Below, in pieces: positions 22,851-34,199 of a stretch of 64,000 nucleotides of DNA (position 1 is its first letter; each line of letters starts with the position of its first letter). Made by a program: the position numbers and the translations under genes. This DNA is from Tachypleus tridentatus. Lineage: Eukaryota; Arthropoda; Merostomata; Xiphosura; Limulidae. The stretch spans positions 53,002,107 to 53,066,106 of the forward strand of contig NC_134829.1 in NCBI RefSeq assembly GCF_004210375.1, written 5' to 3'. The notes beneath the pieces were generated by a model. The model ran no database searches. It was not told the DNA's origin and saw nothing but the letters and a program-made list of their open reading frames with translations.

Positions 22851-23264
22851 CGCCATACTCAGCCTAGTTCAGTACTTAGAAATTATTTGTTCAAATAGTG
22901 TACATATACAAGAGAGGTAAAGTAATATAATTCTCAAACCAATAATTTAATACGAACGATTAAAATTCCCTTCAACGTTTCTCGGCCGTATTGTTGTTAC
23001 TGATTTTAATACCAGCTGAAAGCTTGTAGACTGAAGTGATTAAGAACAAAGTTACCTATCAGGTTGCCATAAGCCTTGTTTACCATGTGGAGTTTAACAT
23101 TGTAGGTTTGAAGACTTTCAGTTGTCCCAGTGGAGAAAAGAGTACTGTGAAAGCTAAAATATGATTGTATAAACATACGTTCAAAGATCCTATTGGAAAA
23201 TGTGAGTGAATCGTTTAATATTTTTGATAAATACGTTACTCCGACAGCATTACAGTTTTAGTTT
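22851..23264. other. Non-coding spacer
   Basis: No gene or known repeat is recognised. Confidence 0.45.
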
Positions 23265-23398
23265 TTTTGTTGTTTGTTTACGAATTTTGCGCTAAGCTAC
23301 ACGAAAGCAATCTGCGTTAGCCGTCCCTAATTTAGCAGTGTAAGACTGGAGGAAGGCAGCTGGTCATCATCATCTACCGTCAATTCTTGAGCTACAGT
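23265..23398 (-). repeat. SINE1 tail-side fragment
   Basis: Minus-strand tail and part of the body (CTGCGTTAGCCGTCCCTAAT), cut off at CAATTCTTGAGCTA. Confidence 0.75.
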
Positions 23399-23729
23399 TG
23401 TAGTTTTAGAAATCAAACAATTAGGTATTTGAATAAAAGTAGTAAGAAAATCATTCCGATTTAGTGGATCAAAGAAACTAGTTTATGTTTTTAATATAGG
23501 TTTTTCACATACGTAGATTAAGAGGGTTCTATATAGTATTTACATAAGTTTGTAGACTCGAATTTAAGAAGGCAAATTAAAAAAGTGTCAAAACGAATTA
23601 TGTAGAACTCAAACCTGAATGTGCTGAACAAGGAAGTATTCCAGAGGAAAATGTTAGGAATCACTGATTCACACGATGAATTATTAGTTCTGTTAGAAAT
23701 GAATATCTAAATTATAGATTTGTTTCTTT

Positions 23730-23997
23730 GTTTTCAATTTCACTCAAAGCTACTCGAAGGCTATCTGCGCTAGCCGTCCCTAATTTAGCAGTGTAAGACT
23801 AGACGGAAGGCAGCTAATCATCGCCACCCACCGTCAACTCTTGGGCTACTCTTTTACCAACGAATAGTGGGATTGACCGTCACATTATAACGCCCCCCCC
23901 GGCTGAAATGACGAGCATGTTTGGTGCAACCGGGATTCGAACCCGCGACACTCGGATTACGAATCGAACACCTTAACCCACCTGGCCATGCCTGGTC
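23730..23997 (-). repeat. SINE1 copy
   Basis: Full minus-strand copy from TTTTCAATTTCACTCAAAGC to CTGGCCATGCCTGGTC, with B-box region GGGATTCGAACCCGCGA. Confidence 0.88.
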
Positions 23998-24269
23998 TTT
24001 AAGTTATAGACACTATTCAAATAATTAATGTCTTAATATACGTACTGTCTCAAATGGATTGCAAAATTAATATTTGTGAAAGTAAAATACATTAAACTAA
24101 TTATTTACACCTCAGTAGGTTTCTGGTGAATTTGAGGACTTATAATACTGAAATGTTGAGTTCGATCCCTTTTACGAGTACTGTAAGAATAGAACTTGTT
24201 TTGAAATTTTTTTCTTAATGCAAACTAACATGTATTGTACCTAAATCACCTATATGGTTTATTCGTTTT

Positions 24270-24530
24270 GTTTATGACATGGCTACTACGGTTGTCTGGC
24301 ACCTTTTCTTAGTTTATAGTTCCCAACCAATGAAGGTCGACTGGCTAAAATCTCTCACCGCTAGTTCTTTGGCTTTTCTTTTACCAATAAATATTTGAAT
24401 CCAACTTTCTTTATTATCGCCTCCACAGCCAATTAAAGCAAACTTGTTCGACGATGTGTTTCGATCCCACGGTTCTCGACTTGCGAGTTGAACATCCTTG
24501 TAACCAGACTTTTCAATCATACCCTAAACA
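24270..24530 (-). repeat. Very degenerate SINE1 copy
   Basis: Recognisable by order: TTTTACCAATAAATA, CGCCTCCACAGCC, TTTCGATCCCACGG, then CGACTTGCGAGTTGAACA. The 68-residue ORF across it is incidental. Confidence 0.5.
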
Positions 24531-25449
24531 TGCCACTTTAGTAGTTTAGTTGTCGACATGATATTGAATACCTTCATTTTAACTGTAGTCCTGTCTTCGC
24601 TTTTCATTTAACTGGTACATATTTTAAATAGATGTATCACAATATCGACAAATTTATTTGTATTTCTACGTTAATTCGTGTGTTCACTTTTATTATATGA
24701 TATCTAAATTAGTAAGCTCGAAGATTAATCATCGTGAATTCCGTTCTAATTTTTCTAAAGAAAAGCATCTAATATTAGTTAGTAAAATGATTAACTTAAC
24801 CAGTTTTTCATCTAAACTGAAACGGCTGCTTTCATTAAAACTGTGATGGTTGGAAATCCGTGCTGAACGAATAAACAAACTACATTTTACAGCTGTTGTT
24901 TTTTTTTTCTTATTTTCTGATTGAAATCTGTACGAAAGCACTCACCACATGCAGGTAAGAGTAGTAAGAAAAAACGAGATTCGGCTACAAGTCAACTGCT
25001 AGATTAAACACTGAACTCACAATTCGGTTGAATGATGACAGCTTGTTGCTTCTACAGTTGTTGTGTATGTATTTCAAATAGAATAATGATATAGTTAGAA
25101 CCAGAAATAAATAAATAATATTGTGTTGTCAATACTTACAAGAAAAGTGTGGTTTGTAAATTACATTAAAATTGATAATAATTAAAATTAATTTTTTTAA
25201 CCTATTCTCCGCCATAACACTCGTTATTTGTCAAAAACAGATGGAACAAATTTAGCATCTAAACCTCCACTGTGCCTGTCCTGTGCTGTCCCAGTTGGCA
25301 GAACGGGCTCCGGTATTGCACAAAAGACCACATTGGATTTAGCAAATACCTTGTGATTCACGTAATATTTTTGTTTACTTTCACTCATAGGTTGTTATAA
25401 TTGGGAAAGGAACTTATTTCTCATTATTCTGTTAAATCTAATTTTTATG
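24531..25449. other. Non-coding spacer
   Basis: A+T-rich. Short ORFs here show no family features. Nothing is recognised. Confidence 0.45.
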
Positions 25450-25702
25450 AAGTGTCATTAATTATGTGTTATTAAGTGTAATTAATTATATGTTATTAAG
25501 TGTCGTTAATTATGTGTTATTAAGTGTCATTAATTATGTGTTATGAAGTGTCGTTAATTATGTGTTATTAAGTGTCATTAATTATGTGTTATGAAGTGTC
25601 GTTAATTATGTGTTATTAAGTGTCGTTAATTATGTGTTATTAAGTGTCGTTAATTATGTGTTATTAAGTGTCATTAATTATGTGTTATTAAGTGTCGTTA
25701 AT
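25450..25702. repeat. 24-bp minisatellite, about 10 units
   Basis: Unit TGTCGTTAATTATGTGTTAT plus TAAG, with T/G and A/G variants. Because 24 is a multiple of three, it produces a repetitive ORF (LLSVVNYV) that I do not regard as a gene. Confidence 0.92.
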
Positions 25703-25849
25703 AAACTATTTTATTTCTCGGTTAAAATATATTTCATTACTCTAATCATTCAGTATCCTCTTGTGGACTGGTCAGTCCCAAATAAACAGCCCTTTAACTT
25801 TTGTTGTTTGTCTTAGTCAAAAACAAACAAGTTACTCAATGCTTAAGGT

Positions 25850-25985
25850 CCCCCCCCCAGTGGTACAGCAGCATGTCTGCGGTCTTACAACATTAAAATC
25901 CGGATTTCGATACCTATTGTAGGCAGAGCACAGATAGCCATTCTCTAGCTATTTTCTTAAATAAAAATAAACAAACAAACAAACA
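25850..25985 (+). repeat. SINE2 copy
   Basis: Plus strand, nearly complete. Head CCCCCCAGTGGTACAGCAGC, B-box-like GGATTTCGATACC, then GGCAGAGCACAGATAGCC and an AAACAAACAAAC tail. Confidence 0.82.
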
Positions 25986-26480
25986 AGGCTTAAGAATAGA
26001 CTATTAATACACTTTAATGAACGTTCCAAACCTTTTGTCATCAAAAGTCCATAAAACTAAATTACCTTCCGTCCAGTTAGGTATTAACCCATTAAACTAA
26101 GACTTGCCAATAGTTTATCTAGCTTTTGGATCCTTATGTTTTGAAAATACACACCAAGTTAAAAACACTTCATATTTCATAAGACACATACAGTCAAAAC
26201 ACTTACGTTACTACGTCCAGCTCTGATATCGCAAGCCTATTTACTCAAACCTCTTATCATTAAGCAATACAAATTACAACAGAAATTGGTTAACAAAACA
26301 ACAAATGAAAATACAAGTAAAACAGGAACATATAATCGAACTGTTTACAGCTAGCCACGTTTATTAGCTTCCAATACCGAAATTTCTATTTCAGTTACAT
26401 GGATATTCCATTAGAAATTAATTATTGCGTACTTTTCCCAAGTGAAGTAATTTCTTCATTTAAGTACGAATAATATAAAA
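25986..26480. other. Non-coding spacer
   Basis: No gene or repeat is recognised. Confidence 0.45.
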
Positions 26481-26489
26481 GTAAGTTAA

Positions 26490-28245
26490 ACTTTTCACGT
26501 AAAAAGTAGTTGACAGAATGAAGTAAACTTTTTCATATAAACAGGAAAGTTATCAAAGTGCAGTAAACTTTTCACATAAACAGGTAAGTTATCAAAGTGG
26601 AGTAAACACTTCATACAAACAAGTTGTCAAAGTGGAGTAAACTTTTCATATTAACAAGTTGTCAAAGTGGAGTAAACATTTCATATAAACAAGTTGTCAA
26701 AGTGGAGTAAACATTTCATATAAACAAGTTGTCAAAGTGGAACAAACACTTCATATAAACAGGTAAGTTGTCAAAGTGGAGTAAACTTTTCATATAAACA
26801 AGTTGTCAAAGTGGAGCAAACACTTCATATAAACAGGTAAGTTGTCAAAGTGGAGCAAACACTTCATAAAAACAAGTTGTCAAAGTGGAGTAAACTTTTC
26901 ATATTAACAAGTTGTCAAAGTGGAGTAAACATTTCATACAAACAAGTTGTCAAAGTGGAGTAAACATTTCATACAAACAAGTTGTCAAAGTGGAGTAAAC
27001 ATTTCATATAAACAAGTTGTCAAAGTGGAACAAACACTTCATATAAACAGGTAAGTTGTCAAGGTGGAGTAAACTTTTCATATAAACAAGTTGTCAAAGT
27101 GGAGTAAACACTTCATATAAACAAGTAAGTTGTCAAAGTGGAGCAAACACTTCATAAAAACAAGTTGTCAAAGTGGAGTAAACTTTTCATATTAACAAGT
27201 TGTCAAAGTGGAGTAAACATTTCATACAAACAAGTTGTCAAAGTGGAGTAAACTTTTCATATAAACAAGTTGTCAAGGTGGAGTAAACTTTTCATATAAA
27301 CAAGTTGTCAAAGTGGAACAAACACTTCATATAAACAGGTAAGTTGTCAAAGTGGAGTAAACTTTTCATATAAACAAGTTGTCAAAGTGGAGTAAACACT
27401 TCATATAAACAAGTAAGTTGTCAAAGTGGAGCAAACACTTCATATAAACAGGTAAGTTGTCAAAGTGGAGCAAACACTTCATAAAAACAAGTTGTCAAAG
27501 TGGAGTAAACTTTTCATATTAACAAGTTGTCAAAGTGGAGTAAACATTTCATACAAACAAGTTGTCAAAGTGGAGTAAACTTTTCATATAAACAAGTTGT
27601 CAAGGTGGAGTAAACTTTTCATATAAACAAGTTGTCAAAGTGGAACAAACACTTCATATAAACAGGTAAGTTGTCAAAGTGGAGTAAACTTTTCATATAA
27701 ACAAGTTGTCAAGGTGGAGTAAACTTTTCATATAAACAAGTTGTCAAAGTGGAACAAACACTTCATATAAACAGGTAAGTTGTCAAAGTGGAGTAAACTT
27801 TTCATATAAACAAGTTGTCAAAGTGGAGTAAACACTTCATATAAACAAGTAAGTTGTCAAAGTGGAGTAAACTTCTCATATAAACAGGTAAGTTGTCAAA
27901 GTGGAGTAAACTTTTCATATAAACAAGTTGTCAAAGTTTACTAAACACTTCATATAAACAAGTTGTCAAAGTGGAGTAAACACTTTATATAAACAGGTAA
28001 GTTGTCAAAGTAGAGTAAACACTTCATATAAACAGGCAAGTTGTCAAAGTTGAGTAAACACTTCATATAAACAAGTTGTCAAAGTGGAGTAAACACTTCA
28101 TATAAACAGGTAAGTTGTCAAAGTGGAGTAAACACTTTATATAAACAATTGTCAAAGTGGAGTAAACACTTCATATAAACAGGTAAGTTGTCAAAGTGGA
28201 GTAAACACTTCATATAAACAAGTTGTCAAAGTGGAGTAAACTTTT
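26490..28245. repeat. 35/39-bp minisatellite with embedded splice-donor motif
   Basis: About 1.75 kb of tandem units. The short unit is 35 bp: CAAGTTGTCAAAGTGGAGTA followed by AACATTTCATATAAA. The long unit has four extra bases, turning CAAGTTG into CAGGTAAGTTG. About a dozen long units carry CAGGTAAGT exactly, the ideal metazoan 5' splice site, and a few carry AAGTAAGT. Short and long units alternate in a partly higher-order pattern, for example the blocks around 26880-27120 and 27150-27420. Confidence 0.95.
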
Positions 28246-28547
28246 CAAAAAAGAGGGAAATTTTCGTTGTTTATCATTAAACAGAAAACTATGCAACAGA
28301 CCAACATATTATCTATGTTATGTCCACTGAGAGTATTAAAATCTGACTTTTAGGGTTATAAGCCCTTTTAGTTAGTGTCGGATCACGAGGGTGAGACTAA
28401 CAACTTATATTAAAGGTTTTGAACAGTATAAAAGGACTGTAGCAAAATTAATTGTATTTTAATGGAAAAATCGCGTCGTTCATACAACAGTAAATAGATG
28501 GTTACTTGGAAATCTTCCTTGAGGCCAAATAGAACTATACTTGATGT

Positions 28548-28765
28548 AAAACTGCTGAACAAATGGGAAGAACAGGGACTCTAGAAGTGAAACATGACCA
28601 TTCTGAATTTAGAACTGCTGAACAAAGTGAATAAGAACAGGGACTCTAGAGGTCAAACATGACCATTCTGAATTTAGAACTGCTGAACAAAGGGATTAAG
28701 AACAGGGATTCTAGAGGTCACACATGGCCATCTTGAATTTAGAACTGCTGAACAAAGGAAAAACA
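28548..28765. repeat. 66-bp tandem repeat, about 3.3 units
   Basis: Units contain GAACAGGGACTCTAGAGGTC, ACATGACCATTCTGAATTTA and GAACTGCTGAACAAAG. Confidence 0.9.
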
Positions 28766-28789
28766 ATAGGACATTTTGTACGTGCCGCT

Positions 28790-29581
28790 CAATATGCAAT
28801 AATTCTAGACCGAATAGTGAAATTGACTCACAAAATTACAATTCTTCCGTAGCTTGAGATTCTGTTCAGCGAAATATGAAGACTCGAACCTTTGATTTTA
28901 GAGTACGCAGCCTGGCTCAGCAACTGCTAGACGACACCATACCTAACTGGAAAGAATGGTGAATAATTTCATACGGATTTAAACCAAATAGTTTAGCTAT
29001 ATACATAAAATACACCTCATGATATGGCTTGATTGAAAAAGACGGGTATTCCAAATGTTACCAACATGTGAATTAGATTCCATTGTATTAAATTAACCGT
29101 TTTCTGCGGTAATTGATTAATGAAATGTATTTTTTATTGTGAAGATACACGAAAGGTAACACAGAGAGAAGCTCTCAGATTCGTGATAATAAAATGTTTT
29201 ATAATATCCGTTAAATTATAAGCTTAAGTTCAGGCATTGTTTTAGGTACGTTTAGCAGCTTTTTGTGTCTGGTACATTTATTTCATGTTTATAACGAGTT
29301 ACGTACTGATACACTTACTGATAACGTTATCAGATTTTTATTCAAGTTTAATTTTTAACTGCTCTTCCTTCTTATAAGCCTCATTGTCACGTGTTCAACT
29401 TGATGTTAGGCACTTAATAAAAATACAGCACTAAAAATGTTTTAAGTAATTGTCGTTTATGTTTTATTGGTTTTGATATCTCATATGCTTAACACGTTTA
29501 CTGCAATTGAGAAAACAAAAGTTAGTACGTCTTGTGGAATGCATAAGAGTTTATTTTCGTGAGTCTTAAATTCAAACTAAA
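28790..29581. other. Non-coding spacer
   Basis: A+T-rich. A weak SINE2-like patch (CTCGAACCTTTGATTTTAGA) lies near 28885. Nothing else is recognised. Confidence 0.4.
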
Positions 29582-29775
29582 GGCACGAATTTCTTAAATG
29601 TGTTAACGCATAACAACCTGAAACTAAAGTTTGAATTATTGTCGAATTTTTAACATTTTATGTTGCGTAAAATTCTAACGGCACGAATTTCTTAAATGTG
29701 TTAACGCATAACATCCTGAAACTAAAGTTTGAATTATTGTCGAATTTTTAACATTTTATGTTGCGTAAAATTCTT
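29582..29775. repeat. 98-bp tandem duplication
   Basis: Two adjacent copies starting GGCACGAATTTCTTAAATGT at 29582 and 29680 differ at about one base (AACAACC against AACATCC), indicating a very recent event. Confidence 0.92.
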
Positions 29776-30261
29776 TTAAGAAACTAATGAAATGGTTGCT
29801 AGTTTTGGAGTATGCGGAACTTTTTTTAAATATTGTATTAAGAACGTAGGTATTTCCCGAATGAAATGTTGTTAATGAAATTCAATACTTCGTTTTTAAC
29901 CAGTTCTCTCCACATTCATATAACTCTATTCATCAAGTTTCTATTGTAGGTTTCCGATGATAGAAAATGGCTGTCAATGCATGTCAATTTAACCAATAAT
30001 TTATTTCTATTGTTTCATTTGTTGATCTACAAAATAAAATTTAGCCATGAAACAATAACTAGTATATCATAAATTAATACAATATACACAAGTTAAAATG
30101 GAGGTTTAATGATGAACCACGAGTTAAAATAACGAGGTAATAATGACCCCAATAATATTCAGATATGTTATTAACTTAGTATCTCAGGAATGCTATTTCA
30201 GAGTCCCCTGGTGGATCAGCAGTGAGTCTGAAGGTTTATGGGGCTATGAATTTGTTTTAAA
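29776..30261. other. Non-coding spacer
   Basis: Nothing is recognised before the Tc1-like insertion site. Confidence 0.45.
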
Positions 30262-30558
30262 TAAACTGTTGGCCAAAATCTTAAGGCCAATGAACATAAA
30301 GAAAAAAATATGCATTTTGCATTGTTAGTCTCAACCACTTATTTGAGTAGAGCTTCGAAAGATGAAAATAACAAAAGGGAAAATAAAAATAAAAAACGTT
30401 TTTAGCATTTAATAGGGAAAATATGAACACTATAAAATTAGCCTAAATTCTAGCTAGTCAAAAGTTTAAGACCATACCAAAAAACGTCCTAAACAGGGTA
30501 AGAAATTCCTAACAAGAAGTCTCAGTAGTGAGTTGCACGGGCGTTATTTCGAATAACT

Positions 30559-31508
30559 TCAAGCATTCATTTTGGCATGGTCGATATAAGCGTTTGCAGA
30601 AGGCTGCCTGGAATTATTCCAAGTGGTGAAGATAGCTTCACGATGATCATGCACTATTTGGAATTGACGTCCATTTCTATAGACTTTCCTTGCCAACCAC
30701 CCCCAAACATTTTCAATGGGGTTCAGTTTGGGCGAACACGCCTGATGGTCCAAAAGAATCACGTTATTCGCCATGAAAAAGTCCTTTGTCCTGCGGGCAT
30801 TGTGGATTGCAGCGTTGTTCTGTTGTAAGATCCAGTCATTTCCACAAGGACGAGGGCCTTCAGTCAATTAGGATGCTCTCTCCAACATGTCAATGTAGCC
30901 AGCTGCTGTTTGACGCCCCTGTATAACCTGAAGCTCCATTGTTCCATGGAAAGAGAAAGCACCCCAGATCATGATGGAACCTTCTTCACTGTGTCATGTA
31001 GAAAAAGTCTCCGGTGGGATATCATTATCATGCCAGTAACGTTGGAAGCCATCTGGACCATCCAGGTTAAATTTTTCTCCAAACCTTCTTTCACATTTTT
31101 ACGTCTCATGTAAGGTGCTTTTCAGCAAAGTTTAACCGAGCTATTTCGTGGTGTGTAGGAGGCGTGGTCTTTGAAGACGTTTACGATTTTTTAAATCTTT
31201 CTCTCGTAGATGCCGTCTTATTGTTCTTGAGCTGCATTCTGCGTCCGTAAGGGCCTTAATCTAGTTCGACGATCGGCTGGTGTCTCGCCGGTCATCCCGT
31301 CGAATCCTCCTGCTCAACACCGGCGAAAGTTTCATTGGCCGTCCACTTGAAATTCTGTTCCGTATCCCTCAGGGTCTTTTAAGAAATTTGAGACAGCAGT
31401 TTTACTATGCCTAATCTCATCAGCAATGGCACGTTGAGAGAGACCTAGCTTTTTCAGCTCGACAATTCTGCTACGTTGAAACTCTGTCAACTTTTTAGCC
31501 TTTGCCAT
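30559..31508 (-). pseudogene. Tc1-like transposase, broken
   Basis: The minus-strand N-terminus, likely starting MAKAKKLTEFQRSRIVELKK at 31508, is a helix-turn-helix DNA-binding domain (GLSQRAIADEIRHSKTAVSN). The middle (30868-31331) is split by frameshifts and stops. The C-terminal part at 30559-30867 keeps GNDWILQQNNAAIHNARRTK and the SP-LNPIENVWGW block of the DDE/D catalytic core. The second catalytic Asp, expected in QQDNA, is Asn here, and the Asp of the usual SPDLNP is Lys. With the frameshifts, this predicts no transposase activity. The element is a fossil, although its termini could in principle still be recognised by a related enzyme. Confidence 0.88.
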
Positions 31509-31625
31509 GTGTTTACCCAATGTAACACAGGAGATGTCAGTGAAAGATATTGACAATGCTAATGCTTGAACAGAAATGACTAAATTTTGTTACGTGTTTA
31601 TCAAGTAACGCTTTGTTTCAGTATG

Positions 31626-31747
31626 CCCCCCGCTAGTACAGCAATACGTCTCCGGATTTACAACACTAAAATCAGGGGTTCGATTCCTCTCGGTGCTGAG
31701 CCGATAACCCTTTGTGGCTTTGCTATAAGAAAAACAAACACACTCGT
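31626..31747 (+). repeat. SINE2 inserted in the Tc1-like element, with target duplication
   Basis: Plus-strand SINE2 (GCCCCCCGCTAGTACAGCAA, B-box GGGGTTCGATTCC, tail AAAAACAAACACAC). It is flanked by the duplicated target GTTTCAGTATG at 31615-31625 and 31747-31757, up to an ambiguous base. It therefore post-dates the transposon. Confidence 0.88.
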
Positions 31748-31964
31748 TTCAGTATGGTCTTAAACTTTTGACTAGCTCGTATTTAGACTAATTTCATAGT
31801 GTTCATATTTTCCTATTAAATGCTAAAAACGTTTTTATTTTTATTTTCCCTTTTCTTATTTTCATCTCTCGAAGCTCTACTCAAATAAGTGGTTGAGTCT
31901 AACAACGCAAAATGCATATTTTTTCTTTATGTTCATTTGTCTTAAGATTTTGGCCAGCAGTGTA

Positions 31965-32369
31965 TTACAAATACTAGTGTTAGGCCAGCAATGTATTTCT
32001 GGTGGACACAGAACAGATAAATAATTAATTGTGTAGCTTTATTCGTAATAAAAAGCAAACAGAGAAAGTAGTGTAGAATATTTTTTATTATTAGTATAAC
32101 ACAAAAATTAATAAGTTGATTCAAGTCGAACATATAAAAACTGTCGTATAGCCCATTGTGTAGCTGAAGAATATCTATAAAATTATTTGTAAATATTGAA
32201 ATAAGTTTAATTTTATGACTCTTATAGATGTACGACTTTTAAACCGTGTGTCAAAGTATTCACGTTGCTTTAAGCTATTGCTTCTGATTGAAAATACACC
32301 ATTTTGTTCTCGTTTTCAGTGAATATCAGATGTCAACGTTTATTTGACAACATGATTTTCCTAAATGTT
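31965..32369. other. Non-coding spacer
   Basis: A+T-rich. It contains a second short TTAGGCCAGCAATGTATT patch at about 31980 resembling the transposon end. Nothing else is recognised. Confidence 0.4.
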
Positions 32370-32605
32370 TCTTCTGAATTTTGCGCAAAGCTGCACGAGG
32401 CCTATCTGCGTTAGTCATCCATAATGTAACAGTGTAAGACTAGAAGGAAAACAACTAGTCATCACCAACCTTCGGAGCACTCTTTTACCAATGGACAGTG
32501 GGATTAACTGTCACATTATAATGCTTTCACATATTAAAGGGTGAACATGCTTAGTATGTATGACGGGGATTCGAACTTGCGACCCTCAGATTGCGATTCC
32601 CAGAA
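32370..32605 (-). repeat. SINE1 copy, head truncated
   Basis: Minus strand, from TTTTGCGCAAAGCTGCACGA to GATTCGAACTTGCGACCCTC. The GGCCATGCCGGGCC end is missing. Confidence 0.8.
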
Positions 32606-33044
32606 TAAAATATTTGTATATTAACTTTTAGCATTTCGTTGTATAATTTGCCGTGAAACTTTGTTATATCAGGTTCAAACATTGTTTCCTCGCGTATTTG
32701 TTGTCAACCGCAGGATCTATTTGCTTCTTTAGCTCTTGTAACTTGTTGACCAGTTTGAAAGTCAGTGTTTTAGGCGTGTCTTTCGGAGTCCAAAGACACT
32801 TCTACATTTCAAGGCTTACTGAACTTTGTAAACGTGGTTTCTTTAAATAGAGAACACTGGTCAGTTCATTGTAACGTCGACTTGGTCAATTAGAAAACGA
32901 ACAGTTACAATGTCTCATGATTTACTGACAAATTAAAAGAAGTTGTCCAATGAGTTCAATACTATCATGCAGTGGTTCTTAACCTAAGTTTAATCGAACC
33001 CCAGAGGTTCGGTGAGTCAGTCTCAGGGGTTCGGCGGAGGTCAA

Positions 33045-34004
33045 GACACCTTGCCTTCAAAACTGGCAGAAGTATTAAAAATTGTAGTGGAATGTGTGAA
33101 CTTTGTGTGAAATAGTGCCCTGAAGCACCGCATCTTCAAAGAGCTGTGTAATGAAATGGGCTCTGAATTCGAGGTACTTCTGTACCATTCTAACGTTCGA
33201 TAGTTATCCCGGGGAAAGGTGTTGAATCGTGTTTTTGCCATGCGTGTAGAATTAGCCCTGTTTTTTTGCGAGAAAGCAACATTGTCATGCTGATTGCTTC
33301 GAAAAATCTGAGTTCATTCTCATTTTGACGTACATGGCCGATATCTTCAATGGTCTCAATCATCTCAATCAACAGATGCAGGGCGGTGGAGTCAACATCA
33401 TCGAAGCGGAAGAAAACCTGAAGGTTTTTCAAAAAAAGCTACCATTATGGAAACGACGAACAGAGAATGATAACTTAGCAAACTTTCCCCTGATGGACGA
33501 CTGTGTGAGTAAGATCGAAGATGTGTCTGAAATCGGAGACATTTCTGTACCCGGGGAACTGAAGGAAGCAATTGCCATGCACTTAGATGAGCTCGTAAAG
33601 TCTCTCGACAGATACTTCCCACCAGAGAGTCATATCCAGCATGGGTGAAACAGCCATTCACGTTTAGTGTTGCGACAGCAGATGTCAATGATGAATACCT
33701 CGACGAAATCATTGAACTTCAGCAGAGCCAAGTTCAACAGTAACTTTTCAGAACAACAACGCTCTCGGCGTTTTGGTGTCACCAAATCGTAGCGTACCCT
33801 CTTATTACTAAGAAAGACCTTAAGATACTAACACCATTTGTTACAACGTATCTTTGCGAGCAATCCTTTACGTGAATGGTAGACATAAAAACGAAGAAAA
33901 GGAACAGACTTTGTTACGAAAATGATATGAGAGTGGCACTTGTCAAGGTGAAGCCACGTATTTCTGAACTTGTCTCTGAAAGGCAACAGCAAAAGTCACA
34001 TTGA
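33045..34004 (+). pseudogene. hAT transposase (ZBED5/GTF2IRD2-like type), broken
   Basis: Reading + across frames gives motifs in family order: NEMGSEFEVLLYHSNVR-LSR then GKVLNRVF (about 33150-33240), the longest open stretch YMADIFNGLNHLNQQMQ through FPLMDDCVSKIEDVS (33325-33648), then PFTFSVATADVNDEY. The hAT C-terminal dimerisation region follows, reading TTYLCEQSF, IKTKKRNRL and MRVALVKVKPRISELV (about 33840-34000). From memory this fits the zinc-finger BED domain-containing 5-like group of hAT transposases. The N-terminal BED finger is not visible, and several stops and frameshifts interrupt it, so it is dead. Confidence 0.8.
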
Positions 34005-34199
34005 TTTGTAGTAAATATTCATTGAGTTATGTTTTTGCGTGAAATTAATGTTTTGTTGGTTTTGTTCTTTGAACACAGTGATATTGTGTGCAACTGATGC
34101 ATGGCTCATTTTGTGCACTAATAAAATATCTACTTATGTTTTGAATTTGAAAAGATCATATTTTATTTTTACAATTACGAAGGAATGCAAATACGAAAC

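Larger units (their letters stand above)
30264..31962 (-). mobile_element. Tc1-like DNA transposon of IR/DR type, inactive
   Basis: A 1.7-kb element flanked by TA at 30262-30263 and 31963-31964. Terminal inverted repeats are about 210 bp (30264-30478 and 31751-31962). Each arm carries two related sites, an outer GGCCAAAATCTTAAGGCCA and an inner AGTCAAAAGTTTAAGACCA, the double-site layout of Sleeping Beauty-type elements. The decayed transposase lies between them on the minus strand. A SINE2 copy is inserted just inside the right arm. Confidence 0.9.

Noticed and set aside
26490-28245. CRISPR-like array
   Set aside because: The 35/39-bp units are contiguous, with no unique spacers, in a eukaryotic context.
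33325-33648. The 107-residue ORF as an independent gene
   Set aside because: It is the best-preserved piece of the hAT transposase and lies between the element's termini.
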